DNA of 64,000 nucleotides from CAVRUH01 sp963822595. Lineage in GTDB: Bacteria; Chlamydiota; Chlamydiia; Chlamydiales; Waddliaceae. The stretch covers positions 1-64,000 of the forward strand of contig CAWGIG010000002.1 in the NCBI GenBank assembly GCA_963822595.1, in the 5' to 3' direction. The first letter of the stretch is position 1; each line of letters starts with the position of its first letter. Position numbers and translations under genes: made by a program. Positions 7,722-16,461 of the stretch are shown here, piece by piece. The notes below the pieces were generated by a model. It was not told the origin of the DNA, made no database searches, and saw only the letters and a list, made by a program, of their open reading frames with translations.

Positions 7722-9377
7722 ATGAATAGAATATCGTCTTCATTCACATCTGCATGCAGATATGGCTCAAGTTTCATACAGCGTCCCAATAGGATGACGC
7801 TCATAGTTCGAAGAACGATTTTTACTGCCATTGATAATAATTATGATATGAAACGGATAAAAGAGGTTGTGAAAGACCCTGAATCTTTCGAACAAATCAA
7901 ATGCGACAAAACCACGGTAATGCACTATCTTGCAGGCGCTGATCCCTATAGCGGAATGCCTACTCCCTTAAGACCGGCACCCCCTCATAAATTTGTTAAG
8001 CATGTTCTTAAACACGCTCCGGAAGAACTCCTTAATAAAAAAAATTATTATGGAAGAACACCTCTTGTTGTTGCAGCGACAGCAGGTTACTATAAATTAG
8101 TTCGTTCATTAATCGCACGTGGAGCTAAAGCAGGTGAGATAAATCCTATTATAGCGTCATTGCTTTCTAAAGTTTATTTTGATCCTTCTTTTAGGATACC
8201 TGCAATTCTCTTGAAAGCAGGGTATTCCATCAGCAAACCTAGCGAAAAACCTCTGACAGCCATCATCCACGATGTATCTGATAGTTTAGATCTAAGTGAA
8301 CGTTCCATGAATCCTCTTTATAATGATGTATCCCGCATGATGGAATTGCATTTTAACAATCTTCCCGCAAAGGTTCGTTGGCTTTTAGAAAACGGAGCCA
8401 AAGAGGAAAATGAAAACGCCCTTGTAATTAAAAAATGTCTTTTTATCATGGCGAGTAGTCAATTAAAAGATCAAATTCTACGTCCTGTTTTGTCGGTTTT
8501 ATGTGAATATAGTCATCCGGATCTGTTATGCGAAGAAAATGAGTCACTTTTGATTAAACTGGTTTATCAGCATTGTGAAGAGGCCCTTCAACATCTTCTA
8601 AAGCATCAAAGTTTAAATAGCGAGAAATTGTATAATGTTGCTCGGCTACATATGAATACAAGTCTCATGAGTCTATTAGATCCTAAGAAAGATCCGTTGG
8701 AGGTACTTTCTAAGACAGAACCTTCATTTTATGGAAATACTCTGCATCAATTGCCACTCGCGTTTAATAGAGGCCATTATAAACGAGAATTCCCATTTGA
8801 ATTTAAAACGCGTTTGGCCTCGCTTACAAAATTAGCTTCTCCGAACCCTTTTGAAAAAAAAATAATCGAACTCTACCTTCCTACTGAAGAAGGAACGCCT
8901 ATGGCTAGGGCGTTGTTGTATGGTAACATTGGAGAAATTCGCAATCTTATCAATCGAGGATGGAATGTTTTTATTGAAGAAGATTTTATTTACCAATCCA
9001 TTCAGGAGGGAACTAGAAGTTATGGTGTGGAGGATGTTCTTTCCAGAATGTTATCGCATAAGGAATGGAGAGCTTTATGGTTGAACCAGCTTATTTCTGA
9101 ATTCAATAAGGAAAGTCATACTGGAGTGACATTGTCAAATGAATTTGATCGCGCCCTTGTTGAAATCCTTAATAAAAGATTATCTGCAGATTACGTGTTA
9201 TCACTATTTGACAACGGATTAAATCCTGAAACCTACAAAGGATCCTATTCTCTTGGTAGAAAAATATCTGATTTTTATTATTCGTCTTTTGATGATGACC
9301 GCGGTTTCCATGCGTATGGAGGATATAAAGAGTTACTTATTCTTTATAAGGAGGCCCGTTGTAGAGGATGGTTATAA
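7722..9377 (+). CDS. Ankyrin-repeat-like protein, 551 aa
   Basis: The start is supported by AAGGAGG nine bases upstream. Residues about 85-135 contain recognisable ankyrin units (NKKNYYGRTPLVVAATAGYY, then LVRSLIARGAK); other parts show only degenerate helical repeats (VRWLLENGAKE, IGEIRNLINRGWN). No enzymatic domain was recognised. The N-terminus is Ser/Arg-rich (MNRISSSFTS), similar in flavour to the phosphatase-like protein at 21.8 kb, and could be a secretion or targeting segment. Ankyrin proteins of intracellular bacteria are often host-interacting. It is followed 113 bases later by the serpin gene on the same strand. Confidence 0.7.
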   Translation: MNRISSSFTSACRYGSSFIQRPNRMTLIVRRTIFTAIDNNYDMKRIKEVVKDPESFEQIKCDKTTVMHYLAGADPYSGMPTPLRPAPPHKFVKHVLKHAPEELLNKKNYYGRTPLVVAATAGYYKLVRSLIARGAKAGEINPIIASLLSKVYFDPSFRIPAILLKAGYSISKPSEKPLTAIIHDVSDSLDLSERSMNPLYNDVSRMMELHFNNLPAKVRWLLENGAKEENENALVIKKCLFIMASSQLKDQILRPVLSVLCEYSHPDLLCEENESLLIKLVYQHCEEALQHLLKHQSLNSEKLYNVARLHMNTSLMSLLDPKKDPLEVLSKTEPSFYGNTLHQLPLAFNRGHYKREFPFEFKTRLASLTKLASPNPFEKKIIELYLPTEEGTPMARALLYGNIGEIRNLINRGWNVFIEEDFIYQSIQEGTRSYGVEDVLSRMLSHKEWRALWLNQLISEFNKESHTGVTLSNEFDRALVEILNKRLSADYVLSLFDNGLNPETYKGSYSLGRKISDFYYSSFDDDRGFHAYGGYKELLILYKEARCRGWL

Positions 9378-9490
9378 TTTACACAGCAATTTTTTTTACA
9401 TCGGAAAAATATTGGAAATAATTTCGCGAAAGAATATGCTGGCCCAGGCAGTAGCCAAAACAATGTTATTAATTATAAAGGAGCTCGTCT

Positions 9491-10780
9491 ATGAACCTTG
9501 ATCTAAATGTAAATTCTGTACACTTTCGTGATGTAAGGCCTCAACCTGCAGTTAGTGCAAAAACAGTAACTCAAAATTCTCAGGAACTTTCGAAATCAAT
9601 AAGCTTATTTTGCTACGATTGGTTTCGCATCGCCTATAAAACAAAAAGCGCAGAAGAAAACATCTGCATTTCGCCGGCTTCAGCAGTATTTGCCCTTTTA
9701 ATGGCTTATGTTGGTGCCTCAGGAAAAACAAAGGACGAGATGGCGAAAGCTCTCCACCTAACATCCAATATCGATAATCTTGCTAAAATGTTATTTCCTC
9801 TATCACAATCTCTAACACATGATGATACACTTAAAATTGCAAATACTCTGTTTGTAATGAGTGGCTTCGATCTGACACCTCAATATGCCCAGCGTTCACA
9901 AGAAATGTTCCAAGCAACGCCAAATTTTGTTGATTTTAACGAATCGGGAAAGTCTGCATCGACTATTAATAAATGGGTCGAAGACCAAACTAACAGCCGT
10001 ATCAAAGATTTGGTAAAACCAAGTATGTTAAATGGAGATACACGTGCAGTACTCGTGAATGCTATCTATATGTTAGCTACATGGAAGTTTGAGTTTAAAA
10101 AAGACCAAACGGAAGAAAATACTCCATTCTTCGTCAATAAAGGAATAAAAGTTTTAGTGCCGATGATGAAGCAAACGGCTGATTTTGAAGTAGGTAAAAA
10201 CGATCAGTGTCAATTTATCGTTCTCCCCTATGAAGAAAAAAAAGAAGATACTCGCCGTCTGGAAATGATGATTTTTCTCCCTAAAAAATCTGTAGATCTT
10301 GATAAGTTTTTACCAAGTCTAAATCACGATTACGTTGAAAGTTGCCGTAATTCCGTCCGTCCACGAGAAGTCGATCTAAGTCTGCCTCGTTTCGAGCTCA
10401 ATGACGAACAGAATCTTAATAGTGCTTTAATGAACCTAGGTATGCAAAAGGCATTCGGAAAAGGTGCTGAATTCGATATTGTAAATGATAGCATCTATAT
10501 TTCAGACGTTGTTCAGAAAACCTTTATGAAAGTGGATGAAAAAGGAACAGAAGCTGCAGCAGCTACAGCAGTACTTATGATGACCGAATGTGCAGGCCCA
10601 GAACCTATTAAATTTGAAGTAAATCGCCCCTTTGTTTCTCTTGTAAGAGATGCGGAAACCGGGACAGTACTTTTTATCTCGGGAGTAAAAAAGCCCGGGT
10701 CGTCTGAATCACCTTCTGAAGCAAATCAAGAAAAACCAACCCTTTTTGATAAACTCAAAGGCGTGCTTACTAAGAAATAA
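9491..10780 (+). CDS. Serpin-family protease inhibitor
   Basis: A 429-residue protein covering a full serpin fold, with AAGGAG before the ATG. The N-terminal half has NICISPASAVFALLMAYVGA and LVNAIYMLATWKFEF. The hinge of the reactive loop is GTEAAAATAV (residues 352-361), the small-residue pattern of inhibitory serpins, and the C-terminal signature is FEVNRPFVSLVRDAETGTVL. Counting from the hinge places P1 at Glu366 and P1' at Cys367. A 30-residue charged tail follows the fold. No signal peptide is present, so it acts inside the bacterium or is exported another way. Serpins trap serine or cysteine proteases by covalent suicide inhibition. Confidence 0.95.
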   Translation: MNLDLNVNSVHFRDVRPQPAVSAKTVTQNSQELSKSISLFCYDWFRIAYKTKSAEENICISPASAVFALLMAYVGASGKTKDEMAKALHLTSNIDNLAKMLFPLSQSLTHDDTLKIANTLFVMSGFDLTPQYAQRSQEMFQATPNFVDFNESGKSASTINKWVEDQTNSRIKDLVKPSMLNGDTRAVLVNAIYMLATWKFEFKKDQTEENTPFFVNKGIKVLVPMMKQTADFEVGKNDQCQFIVLPYEEKKEDTRRLEMMIFLPKKSVDLDKFLPSLNHDYVESCRNSVRPREVDLSLPRFELNDEQNLNSALMNLGMQKAFGKGAEFDIVNDSIYISDVVQKTFMKVDEKGTEAAAATAVLMMTECAGPEPIKFEVNRPFVSLVRDAETGTVLFISGVKKPGSSESPSEANQEKPTLFDKLKGVLTKK

Positions 10781-10796
10781 TTAATACCCCTACACA

Positions 10797-10822
10797 GAGC
10801 TTGCGCTGAAAGGCGCAAGCTC
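10797..10822 (+). terminator. Perfect hairpin after serpin gene
   Basis: GAGCTTGCGC and GCGCAAGCTC form a 10-bp stem with loop TGAAAG, 16 bases past the serpin stop. There is no clear T-run, so termination may be weak or the hairpin may protect the mRNA end. Confidence 0.5.
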
Positions 10823-10891
10823 AATGCTGTCAATTTAAGATTTAAACCACAGAGCAATACAGATCCTTGTGGTCCTCTTACCGGGAAATAA

Positions 10892-11047
10892 CTAATAGAT
10901 GTCAGGCAACCAATTTTCAACGCAGAGACGGGGAGGTTCGCAGAGGCGCAGAGGAAAAAAAAGAGAAAAACAATCATTTTCTTTCTCCGCGTCTCTGCGA
11001 ACCTCCCCGTCTCTGCGTTGAAAATTGGTTGCCTAACATCTATTAGT
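10892..11047. repeat. Long palindrome, family 1 copy B
   Basis: This lies in the 357-base gap between the serpin and glycosyltransferase genes. The left arm (CTAATAGATGTCAGGCAACC, AATTTTCAACGCAGAGACGG, GGAGGTTCGCAGAGGCGCAG) is mirrored by the right arm (CTCCGCGTCTCTGCGAACCT ... GCCTAACATCTATTAG). The centre is A-rich. It shares the CTAATA...GGCAACCAATTTTCAACGCAG core with copy A at 5.3 kb. A degenerate outer arm continues on both sides (CACAGAGCAATAC and CTCTGTG). Confidence 0.85.
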
Positions 11048-11137
11048 AACTCTGATAAAAAAGAGTTATTCTTACTCTCTGTGTCCTCTGTGAACTCTGC
11101 GTTTTAAAATCAGTTTGCAGGCGGCTTTAGGCGTAAG

Positions 11138-12331
11138 CTATGGGTTATTAGGTTCTTTTGAAATAGACGAAAGGTGCTCGATAAGCGTCTTTGCGCGATT
11201 ATCCCAGGTGTGGAGGCGGTGGACCTTTTTCTGTCCAGCCATTGCTATTTCTTTTCTTTCCTTATCGTGGGCGAGATAGTACTCTACTATCTCATTTATA
11301 TTCTTCCAATGATTGAGATCATAAAACAAAATCTCTTTCCCTTCGACAAAGTTTTCTTCCAAATAAGGAGTCCTTGTCGTAATCACAACCGCCCCACAGG
11401 CCATTGCGGAAAAAATTCTTTCATGTGCCCCATCGCGAATCCACGAGCAACTATTCACAACAATTTTTGACTTTTTCATCACCTCGAATGTTTCTTCAAA
11501 GGAAATGGCATCATGTTTGATTATGTTCGACTGTTTCCCAAGAACATCGTTCCAATTATTTTCATGGTAGGAGCTGCCGAAAACATGCACATTAGCCTTT
11601 TTGATACTTTTTAAAGCACTCACTTTGTCAAACCCGCGTACATAGTGTTCCAAGGAATTTAATATGCTTGCATGCTCAATGATTTTCTTGCTTATTTTTC
11701 CTTTTCCATCTGTCAACTTTTGAACTTCTGCATAGGCCCTTATATAGGACATAGCCGGATTCTGAAAAGAAAGCTCTGCGGCTTGTAGGAGCACATCAAC
11801 TAATTCCGGACAGTTTTTCTTCCACTCCTTCCGTATATTCTTAAAATTTATCGGCGTAGCTAACATGACGACATCGTAAGGACGCTTTTCATCTACATCT
11901 CCCATAAGCTCTTTTTCCACGCCATGGGGAAGATAAAGGACATTAGGAATTCCAATTTCCTCAAATATTTTGCATGAATCTCTATCGACACATGCCAAGA
12001 TACTATAGTGTGATTTGGCCAACTTATTTATAGAACCTTTCATATGGTCTATAAAGAAATTTGGGGAGTCCACAAGCCACGAGATATGGGGAATTTTTAA
12101 GACATCCCAAAGAAAGTTTCCGACTTCATCGGGCGCTATAGAATTGAACGTTAACGTGTAGTCAGGATGCCTTTCTAACACTGTTTGTATAAACGCATCA
12201 AACTTATCCATATCGCTAACAAGAGCTTCAGACTTCTGATGGCGATGTTGCAGGGCTTCACATAATTTGATCGTGAAATGATGTAATACATTGTATTGCG
12301 AGGTATGTGGCACGAAAAGATCAATATGCAT
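11138..12331 (-). CDS. Glycosyltransferase, CgeB-like (GT-B fold)
   Basis: A 397-residue protein. The N-terminal half (SWLVDSPNFF, ILACVDRDSCKIFEEIG, VLYLPHGVEKE) resembles the family seen before Glyco_trans_1_2 domains. The C-terminal half carries IVVNSCSWIRDGAHERIFSA and ACGAVVITTRTPYLEENF, the usual nucleotide-sugar region of CgeB-type glycosyltransferases. Members glycosylate proteins or spore and capsule components. No membrane segment is visible, so it is probably cytoplasmic. The substrate is unknown. The gene stands alone. Confidence 0.75.
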   Translation of the reverse strand: MHIDLFVPHTSQYNVLHHFTIKLCEALQHRHQKSEALVSDMDKFDAFIQTVLERHPDYTLTFNSIAPDEVGNFLWDVLKIPHISWLVDSPNFFIDHMKGSINKLAKSHYSILACVDRDSCKIFEEIGIPNVLYLPHGVEKELMGDVDEKRPYDVVMLATPINFKNIRKEWKKNCPELVDVLLQAAELSFQNPAMSYIRAYAEVQKLTDGKGKISKKIIEHASILNSLEHYVRGFDKVSALKSIKKANVHVFGSSYHENNWNDVLGKQSNIIKHDAISFEETFEVMKKSKIVVNSCSWIRDGAHERIFSAMACGAVVITTRTPYLEENFVEGKEILFYDLNHWKNINEIVEYYLAHDKERKEIAMAGQKKVHRLHTWDNRAKTLIEHLSSISKEPNNP

Positions 12332-12442
12332 CTTATTTTCTATATGTTATATATATAACTTCACCTTACACAATTAAAGCTGTAAACGGCAAGTTATTTA
12401 AATAAAAATATTAACTGAGAAAATGAAAAATAATAAAACTAA

Positions 12443-13009
12443 TTAATGCCACCAAATTTTGGGAGACCAGTCTATAATAATGAGCCCTTTTTCGACGTAG
12501 TTTTGTATTTCTTCGCGTCTGTTAATGCTTATTTTTCCAATATTTGCACTCACATCTCGAGTGATACGTTCCATTTGTCCCAGTCCAGGTTCAGTAACGA
12601 ATTTTCTACCGTCAAGTAGGTATATCCAACCCCAATTATCATCAGACTCTTCGAAAGAACCCCACAGAGCCTCAAGAGCTTCTTCCTCTGTTTCACCACC
12701 ACGAACACTATAAACTATAGGTTCGTCTTCTCTGTAATAACTAACTAAATCAATTCCACACATATAATTTTTTGAAATATTATGTGTATATAAAAGAGAA
12801 ATGCGGAAATCGTGAGTACCGAATATTGCAACTCCTTCCCACACAACATTTCCATCCCTCAATCTTCTGTTAGGATGAGGTTCAACCCGTTCGAAATTTA
12901 GATGAGATCCATGATAAATGATGTTGAAAGGAGAGGCATACATTGCCCCTTGTGAAATCATCAAAATGATAAAAGAAAAAAGAATTTTTTTTATAAACAT
13001 AGTTGGCAT
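12443..13009 (-). CDS. Exported protein, possibly ADP-ribosyltransferase-like
   Basis: A 188-residue protein with a signal peptide (Lys-Lys then a hydrophobic stretch to residue about 25, MYAS). The mature part begins with IIYHGSHLNFERVEPHPNRR and continues WEGVAIFGTHDFRISLLYT. The YHGS...P...R...(F)(A/G)Tp(D)...A/S..Y pattern resembles bacterial ADP-ribosyltransferase-like families, where the His contacts NAD. This assignment rests on pattern only; a catalytic Glu is not identified with certainty. The gene follows the exported kinase-like gene by 27 bases on the same strand, so the two are probably co-transcribed and both leave the cytoplasm. Confidence 0.55.
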   Translation of the reverse strand: MPTMFIKKILFSFIILMISQGAMYASPFNIIYHGSHLNFERVEPHPNRRLRDGNVVWEGVAIFGTHDFRISLLYTHNISKNYMCGIDLVSYYREDEPIVYSVRGGETEEEALEALWGSFEESDDNWGWIYLLDGRKFVTEPGLGQMERITRDVSANIGKISINRREEIQNYVEKGLIIIDWSPKIWWH

Positions 13010-13036
13010 ATCTTCCTCAATGATCCTTTTTTGAAA

Positions 13037-13990
13037 TCATTTTATCTCCGATTTAAGGCCGTTTTCTAATTGATCTAAGTAGTATGGCATAGGTTGCTCT
13101 ATCCCATCTAAAGAGTCTTCAAGGCAATTGTAGCTGATTCTTTTGATTTTGGAGTAAAGTTCGATTTTTTCCTCGCGACTCAAATCAGTTTTGCTAATTA
13201 AAGTGACCGTCATTTCTATTATACCTTCAAAATTACTTTTAACAAATTGCTTTAGTACCCAGTCCATACTGATATTTTTAGGCACTTTTTTACCGTTAAA
13301 TAGGTGCTTGTTTTGTGCCATAAATTTTTTAAACTTTTCTTCACGGATAGAATTGCCATCATCATGAATCCCTTTTTTCTTGAGACCCTTTTGCTTTGCA
13401 AATAAATCCATGATTTCCTCAAATGAGAAGAAGCTGGAAATATCGACAACTTTAGTTTCTATATAATCACTCACCATAATATTTCCGGTATGTAAATCTA
13501 AAAAAAGATATTCGTTTTCGTATGAATATTTTAAGGCATCTACCAATTGTAGCGACAGATGGATAGCTTGCTCTTTTGTGATAGATTTTCTTGAAGTTGA
13601 AAAAACGGTCTTACCCTCTACATATTCAAGAAGAACATAAAAAGTCTCGTTCTCGTCGAAAAACCAATCGTAAGACTTAATAATATTGGGATGATTTAAA
13701 ACTTGTCCTAGTTCAAATTCACGTTTAGAATCACCTAAAAGTTGCCAAGCTCCGTCCAAATCATCATATTTCCTATAGCTTTTCAGGGCTAACTGGCGAC
13801 CATTCGAATCTCGAACAGCGTACACTTTTCCTAAGGCCCCTTGCCCTAGCTCTCTTTCGATCAAATAGCATTCAGTAGGGGAACAAATACTGATTAACGG
13901 ACTCTCATCCTCGGCATTTTCTTGAGCCATGCAAAGTGTGCTCATAAACAGAGAAAATGAGAGTATAGTTCTTTTAAATATTTTCAACAT
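13037..13990 (-). CDS. Exported Ser/Thr protein kinase-like protein
   Basis: A 317-residue protein starting with a classical signal peptide (residues 1-22, cleavage near CMA-Q). A protein-kinase domain follows: glycine loop GQGALGKV (49-56), Lys70 in LALKSY, helix-C Glu91, hinge LLEYVEG, catalytic Asp165 and Asn170 in FLDLHTGN, and metal Asp183 in VVDIS. The His-Arg of the usual HRD motif are replaced (LFLD) and the DFG is DIS, so activity is plausible but not assured. Kinases act on ATP, which is absent from the periplasm, so the likely workplace is beyond the cell, for example the inclusion or host. It is first in an operon with the exported protein at 12.4 kb. Confidence 0.8.
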   Translation of the reverse strand: MLKIFKRTILSFSLFMSTLCMAQENAEDESPLISICSPTECYLIERELGQGALGKVYAVRDSNGRQLALKSYRKYDDLDGAWQLLGDSKREFELGQVLNHPNIIKSYDWFFDENETFYVLLEYVEGKTVFSTSRKSITKEQAIHLSLQLVDALKYSYENEYLFLDLHTGNIMVSDYIETKVVDISSFFSFEEIMDLFAKQKGLKKKGIHDDGNSIREEKFKKFMAQNKHLFNGKKVPKNISMDWVLKQFVKSNFEGIIEMTVTLISKTDLSREEKIELYSKIKRISYNCLEDSLDGIEQPMPYYLDQLENGLKSEIK

Positions 13991-14080
13991 TTATTACCTT
14001 TTCATTTTTTAAATAAAAAACATTATAATTTAATTATGTTAAGATAATATAAAGAATTTTTGTATCCATAGGAACCATGC

Positions 14081-15879
14081 CTAGCTAGTTACCTGTTTAA
14101 CAAGTGCGGTATCGACGACCATTTTGACCCCGACCTTGTTTGATTTTTCCTTGATAAATGATTTCAATAAGGGTTCCAAAAACTTTTGAAGCAATAGATA
14201 CATTTTTAATTGCTTCTCACTTTGTGTATTTAAAGCCCCCTGCGCTATCTTGGATATTTCAAGAATACTTCTGTATCTTTCACTTGTTACTCGATCCAAT
14301 AGCTCCTTAGATTTGAACAATAAGTTCAACTCCTTCTGATGTTCGCTTTGCAATTTTTCGAGTGCGCCTTTTTCTTGTTCGTATTGAGAGATTTTTTCTT
14401 CAAATTTATTATTTAGACTTCTGTATGCTGCTGCTTGCGTTTGTAAAGATAAAATCTTATCGGATAACTCGGTTATCCTTTCCTCAGTTTCTGTTTTTTG
14501 CGTTTTTCGTGTAAGGTTAATACACTTTTTTAAAATCTTAATCGATGCTGCGGGTTGAGGCATCTCTGGATCCTCGTTTCCTATTTCATAAATTTGTTCG
14601 AGAACTTCATCTTCAACAAGAGGCTTCGAACTATCTCGCAAAATAGTGTCTGATAAAATGCCGATTGTCTTATCAACATCGGTACTAATAATATCTACTT
14701 TGTCAAAACGAAGAGAAAAGGCAGTGTTTTCCTTCACATGTTCATTATATTCGGTTTCTGTAGTAATTCCAATCACATGGGGGAAGTCGCCGTTCTCATC
14801 GAGATACGTTTTTAACTGATCCGCAATTTTTTCCTTGTTTTTACAAGCCATATGAATTTCATCTAATACCAAAATCACATTATGGCGGTTATGGGCCATG
14901 GCATTGCTAATTTTCTTGAGAATGCTTTCTCCACCCATCGGAGCTGCTTTTTCACCGATAATTTCAGAAGTGTTGATGCGGAAGACGACTTTTCCGGCCA
15001 GCTCCGGATAATCGCCATTCTCTATAGCTTTTGCAAATGCCTTGGCGGTAAGGCTTTTTCCACTCGTGAAGGTCCGACTAATATGGCATGACGATCCATT
15101 TTAAGGATGTTTGCAATTTCATTTAATGACTCTCTTCGCCCTTGAGGGACAAAATTGCCTTTATTTACTTCAGCGGATAGGTTTTTTGCATCTCCTGGAA
15201 GATAAGTTGTCATCGGCTTAATTCTTGGCCAAATAACACTAAGGGCAACCATTGTTAGGATGATTCCTCCTAAGACTAATCCACCTGAAGCGAGACCAAT
15301 GAGAGGAAGAAGCGTGGATGATAGCGTTCCGAATAAGTGAAATAACGTGAAGATCCTTTGAGATTTCATTTGACTTTCCCACTGGTTTTCAGGGGGATTA
15401 AAAAAATCGTTTATACCAAATGCATTGAGTATGCTTTCCATGACATTCAATATACCATTCAGGATCGACATGAGGCGAGATTTTAATGTTGGAGAGTGTT
15501 TTCCTTCAGTGGATTCTAGGTAGATTTGGGCTCTTGTAAACATTTTCTTAGCTTCTCTAAGGATATTTGCAACATCACTTCCAGCGGCTTCTTCCAGTTT
15601 TTCAAGAGGAATCAATTGAGCTAGCCGTTCTAAAAATTGAGTGGGGTCGTTGATTAGTCCCTCGCTCACGGTTTGAATAAAATAATTTTGTAAAATAGGT
15701 GTTAAATCTTTAACTTGAATATTAGATAAATCGTTTAGTAACGCGTGGTCCGGTTTAAATCGTCCTGTATTAATTGCCTTTAGCTTTTCCAAAAGTGCTT
15801 GGGAATCTTGAGATAAAGGATTTTCTTCGTTTATCTGTGCAGAAGAAATGTTGTTATTGTTTGCTACTTGATTTATCAT
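14081..15879 (-). CDS. Membrane-anchored AAA+ ATPase, frameshifted
   Basis: Two frames join at 15060-15061 if one G is restored, giving Walker A GPSRVGKS followed by LTAKAFAKAIENGD. Downstream are Walker B NVILVLDEIH, an arginine-finger-like segment and a long coiled coil (LNNKFEEKISQYEQEKGALE). The restored length is about 600 residues. Residues about 175-220 hold two hydrophobic helices, placing the ATPase near a membrane. The motif spacing is closest to ClpA/ClpB-type first modules (inference). The role is unknown. The total length is one base short of a multiple of three, consistent with a single deletion. Confidence 0.7.
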
Positions 15880-15936
15880 AATATCACCTATTTTTTTAAT
15901 ATAAAAGGAATTTAAATGATAATATAATATATTAAT

Positions 15937-16020
15937 GTTTAATAAAATTCAAATGGTTTATTTTGAATTAATGAGGATACGGTTGGGCACCCGTCGCGGA
16001 GAACACGACGGGATTTTTTT
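15937..16020 (+). ncRNA. Small RNA candidate ending in a terminator
   Basis: A strong plus-strand terminator (CCCGTCG 15990-15996, CGACGGG 16006-16012, then ATTTTTTT) has no plus-strand gene before it; both flanking genes run the other way. A second hairpin (15946-15953/15962-15969) and a TATAAT at 15924-15929 lie upstream. Together they suggest a short transcript of about 80 bases. No good -35 box is visible, so this is tentative. Confidence 0.35.
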
Positions 16021-16351
16021 ACAACAATTTGTAGATGACGATTAAGGCAAAAAATAATCTAGCGAACAATATTTCAGTTGCCCCTTGGTTGAGTTCGATT
16101 ACTTGACGTCTAAATTTTACTTTATCCGTTGAAGTAACAAGGTTTGGAACACTTTTGAAAAAAAATGTTCTTTTTAAAAACTCTGAAATAATTTGGCATT
16201 GATGACTCAAATTACCCGTTTTTTTCATGGCATTCTGACGACAACCTTTCATTGTCAATCCCACACCTTCAACAGAAAAGCAGCTGTCTCCGGTGAATTC
16301 AATTGTTTTACCCATTATATTCATTGTAGGAAAATGGCCTGAAAATATCAT
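16019..16351 (-). CDS. Hypothetical protein with C-terminal membrane helix
   Basis: A 110-residue frame with no recognised domain. The first half contains four cysteines and mixed polarity; the last 20 residues (ILFARLFFALIVIYKLL) form one hydrophobic helix. The ATG is preceded by AAAGGAACAAAAGCA, a usable ribosome site. Its stop overlaps the T-run of the plus-strand terminator. It could be a real small membrane protein; the evidence is only length, ribosome site and the hydrophobic end. Confidence 0.4.
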   Translation of the reverse strand: MIFSGHFPTMNIMGKTIEFTGDSCFSVEGVGLTMKGCRQNAMKKTGNLSHQCQIISEFLKRTFFFKSVPNLVTSTDKVKFRRQVIELNQGATEILFARLFFALIVIYKLL

Positions 16352-16461
16352 TGCTTTTGTTCCTTTGTGAAGTGTTGAAAGTTTATAAAATTTCTATCAC
16401 ATGACATTGATTTTTTCAAGTGAATATAGTATCTTATATGGGTATCCAACATGGTGAAAAA

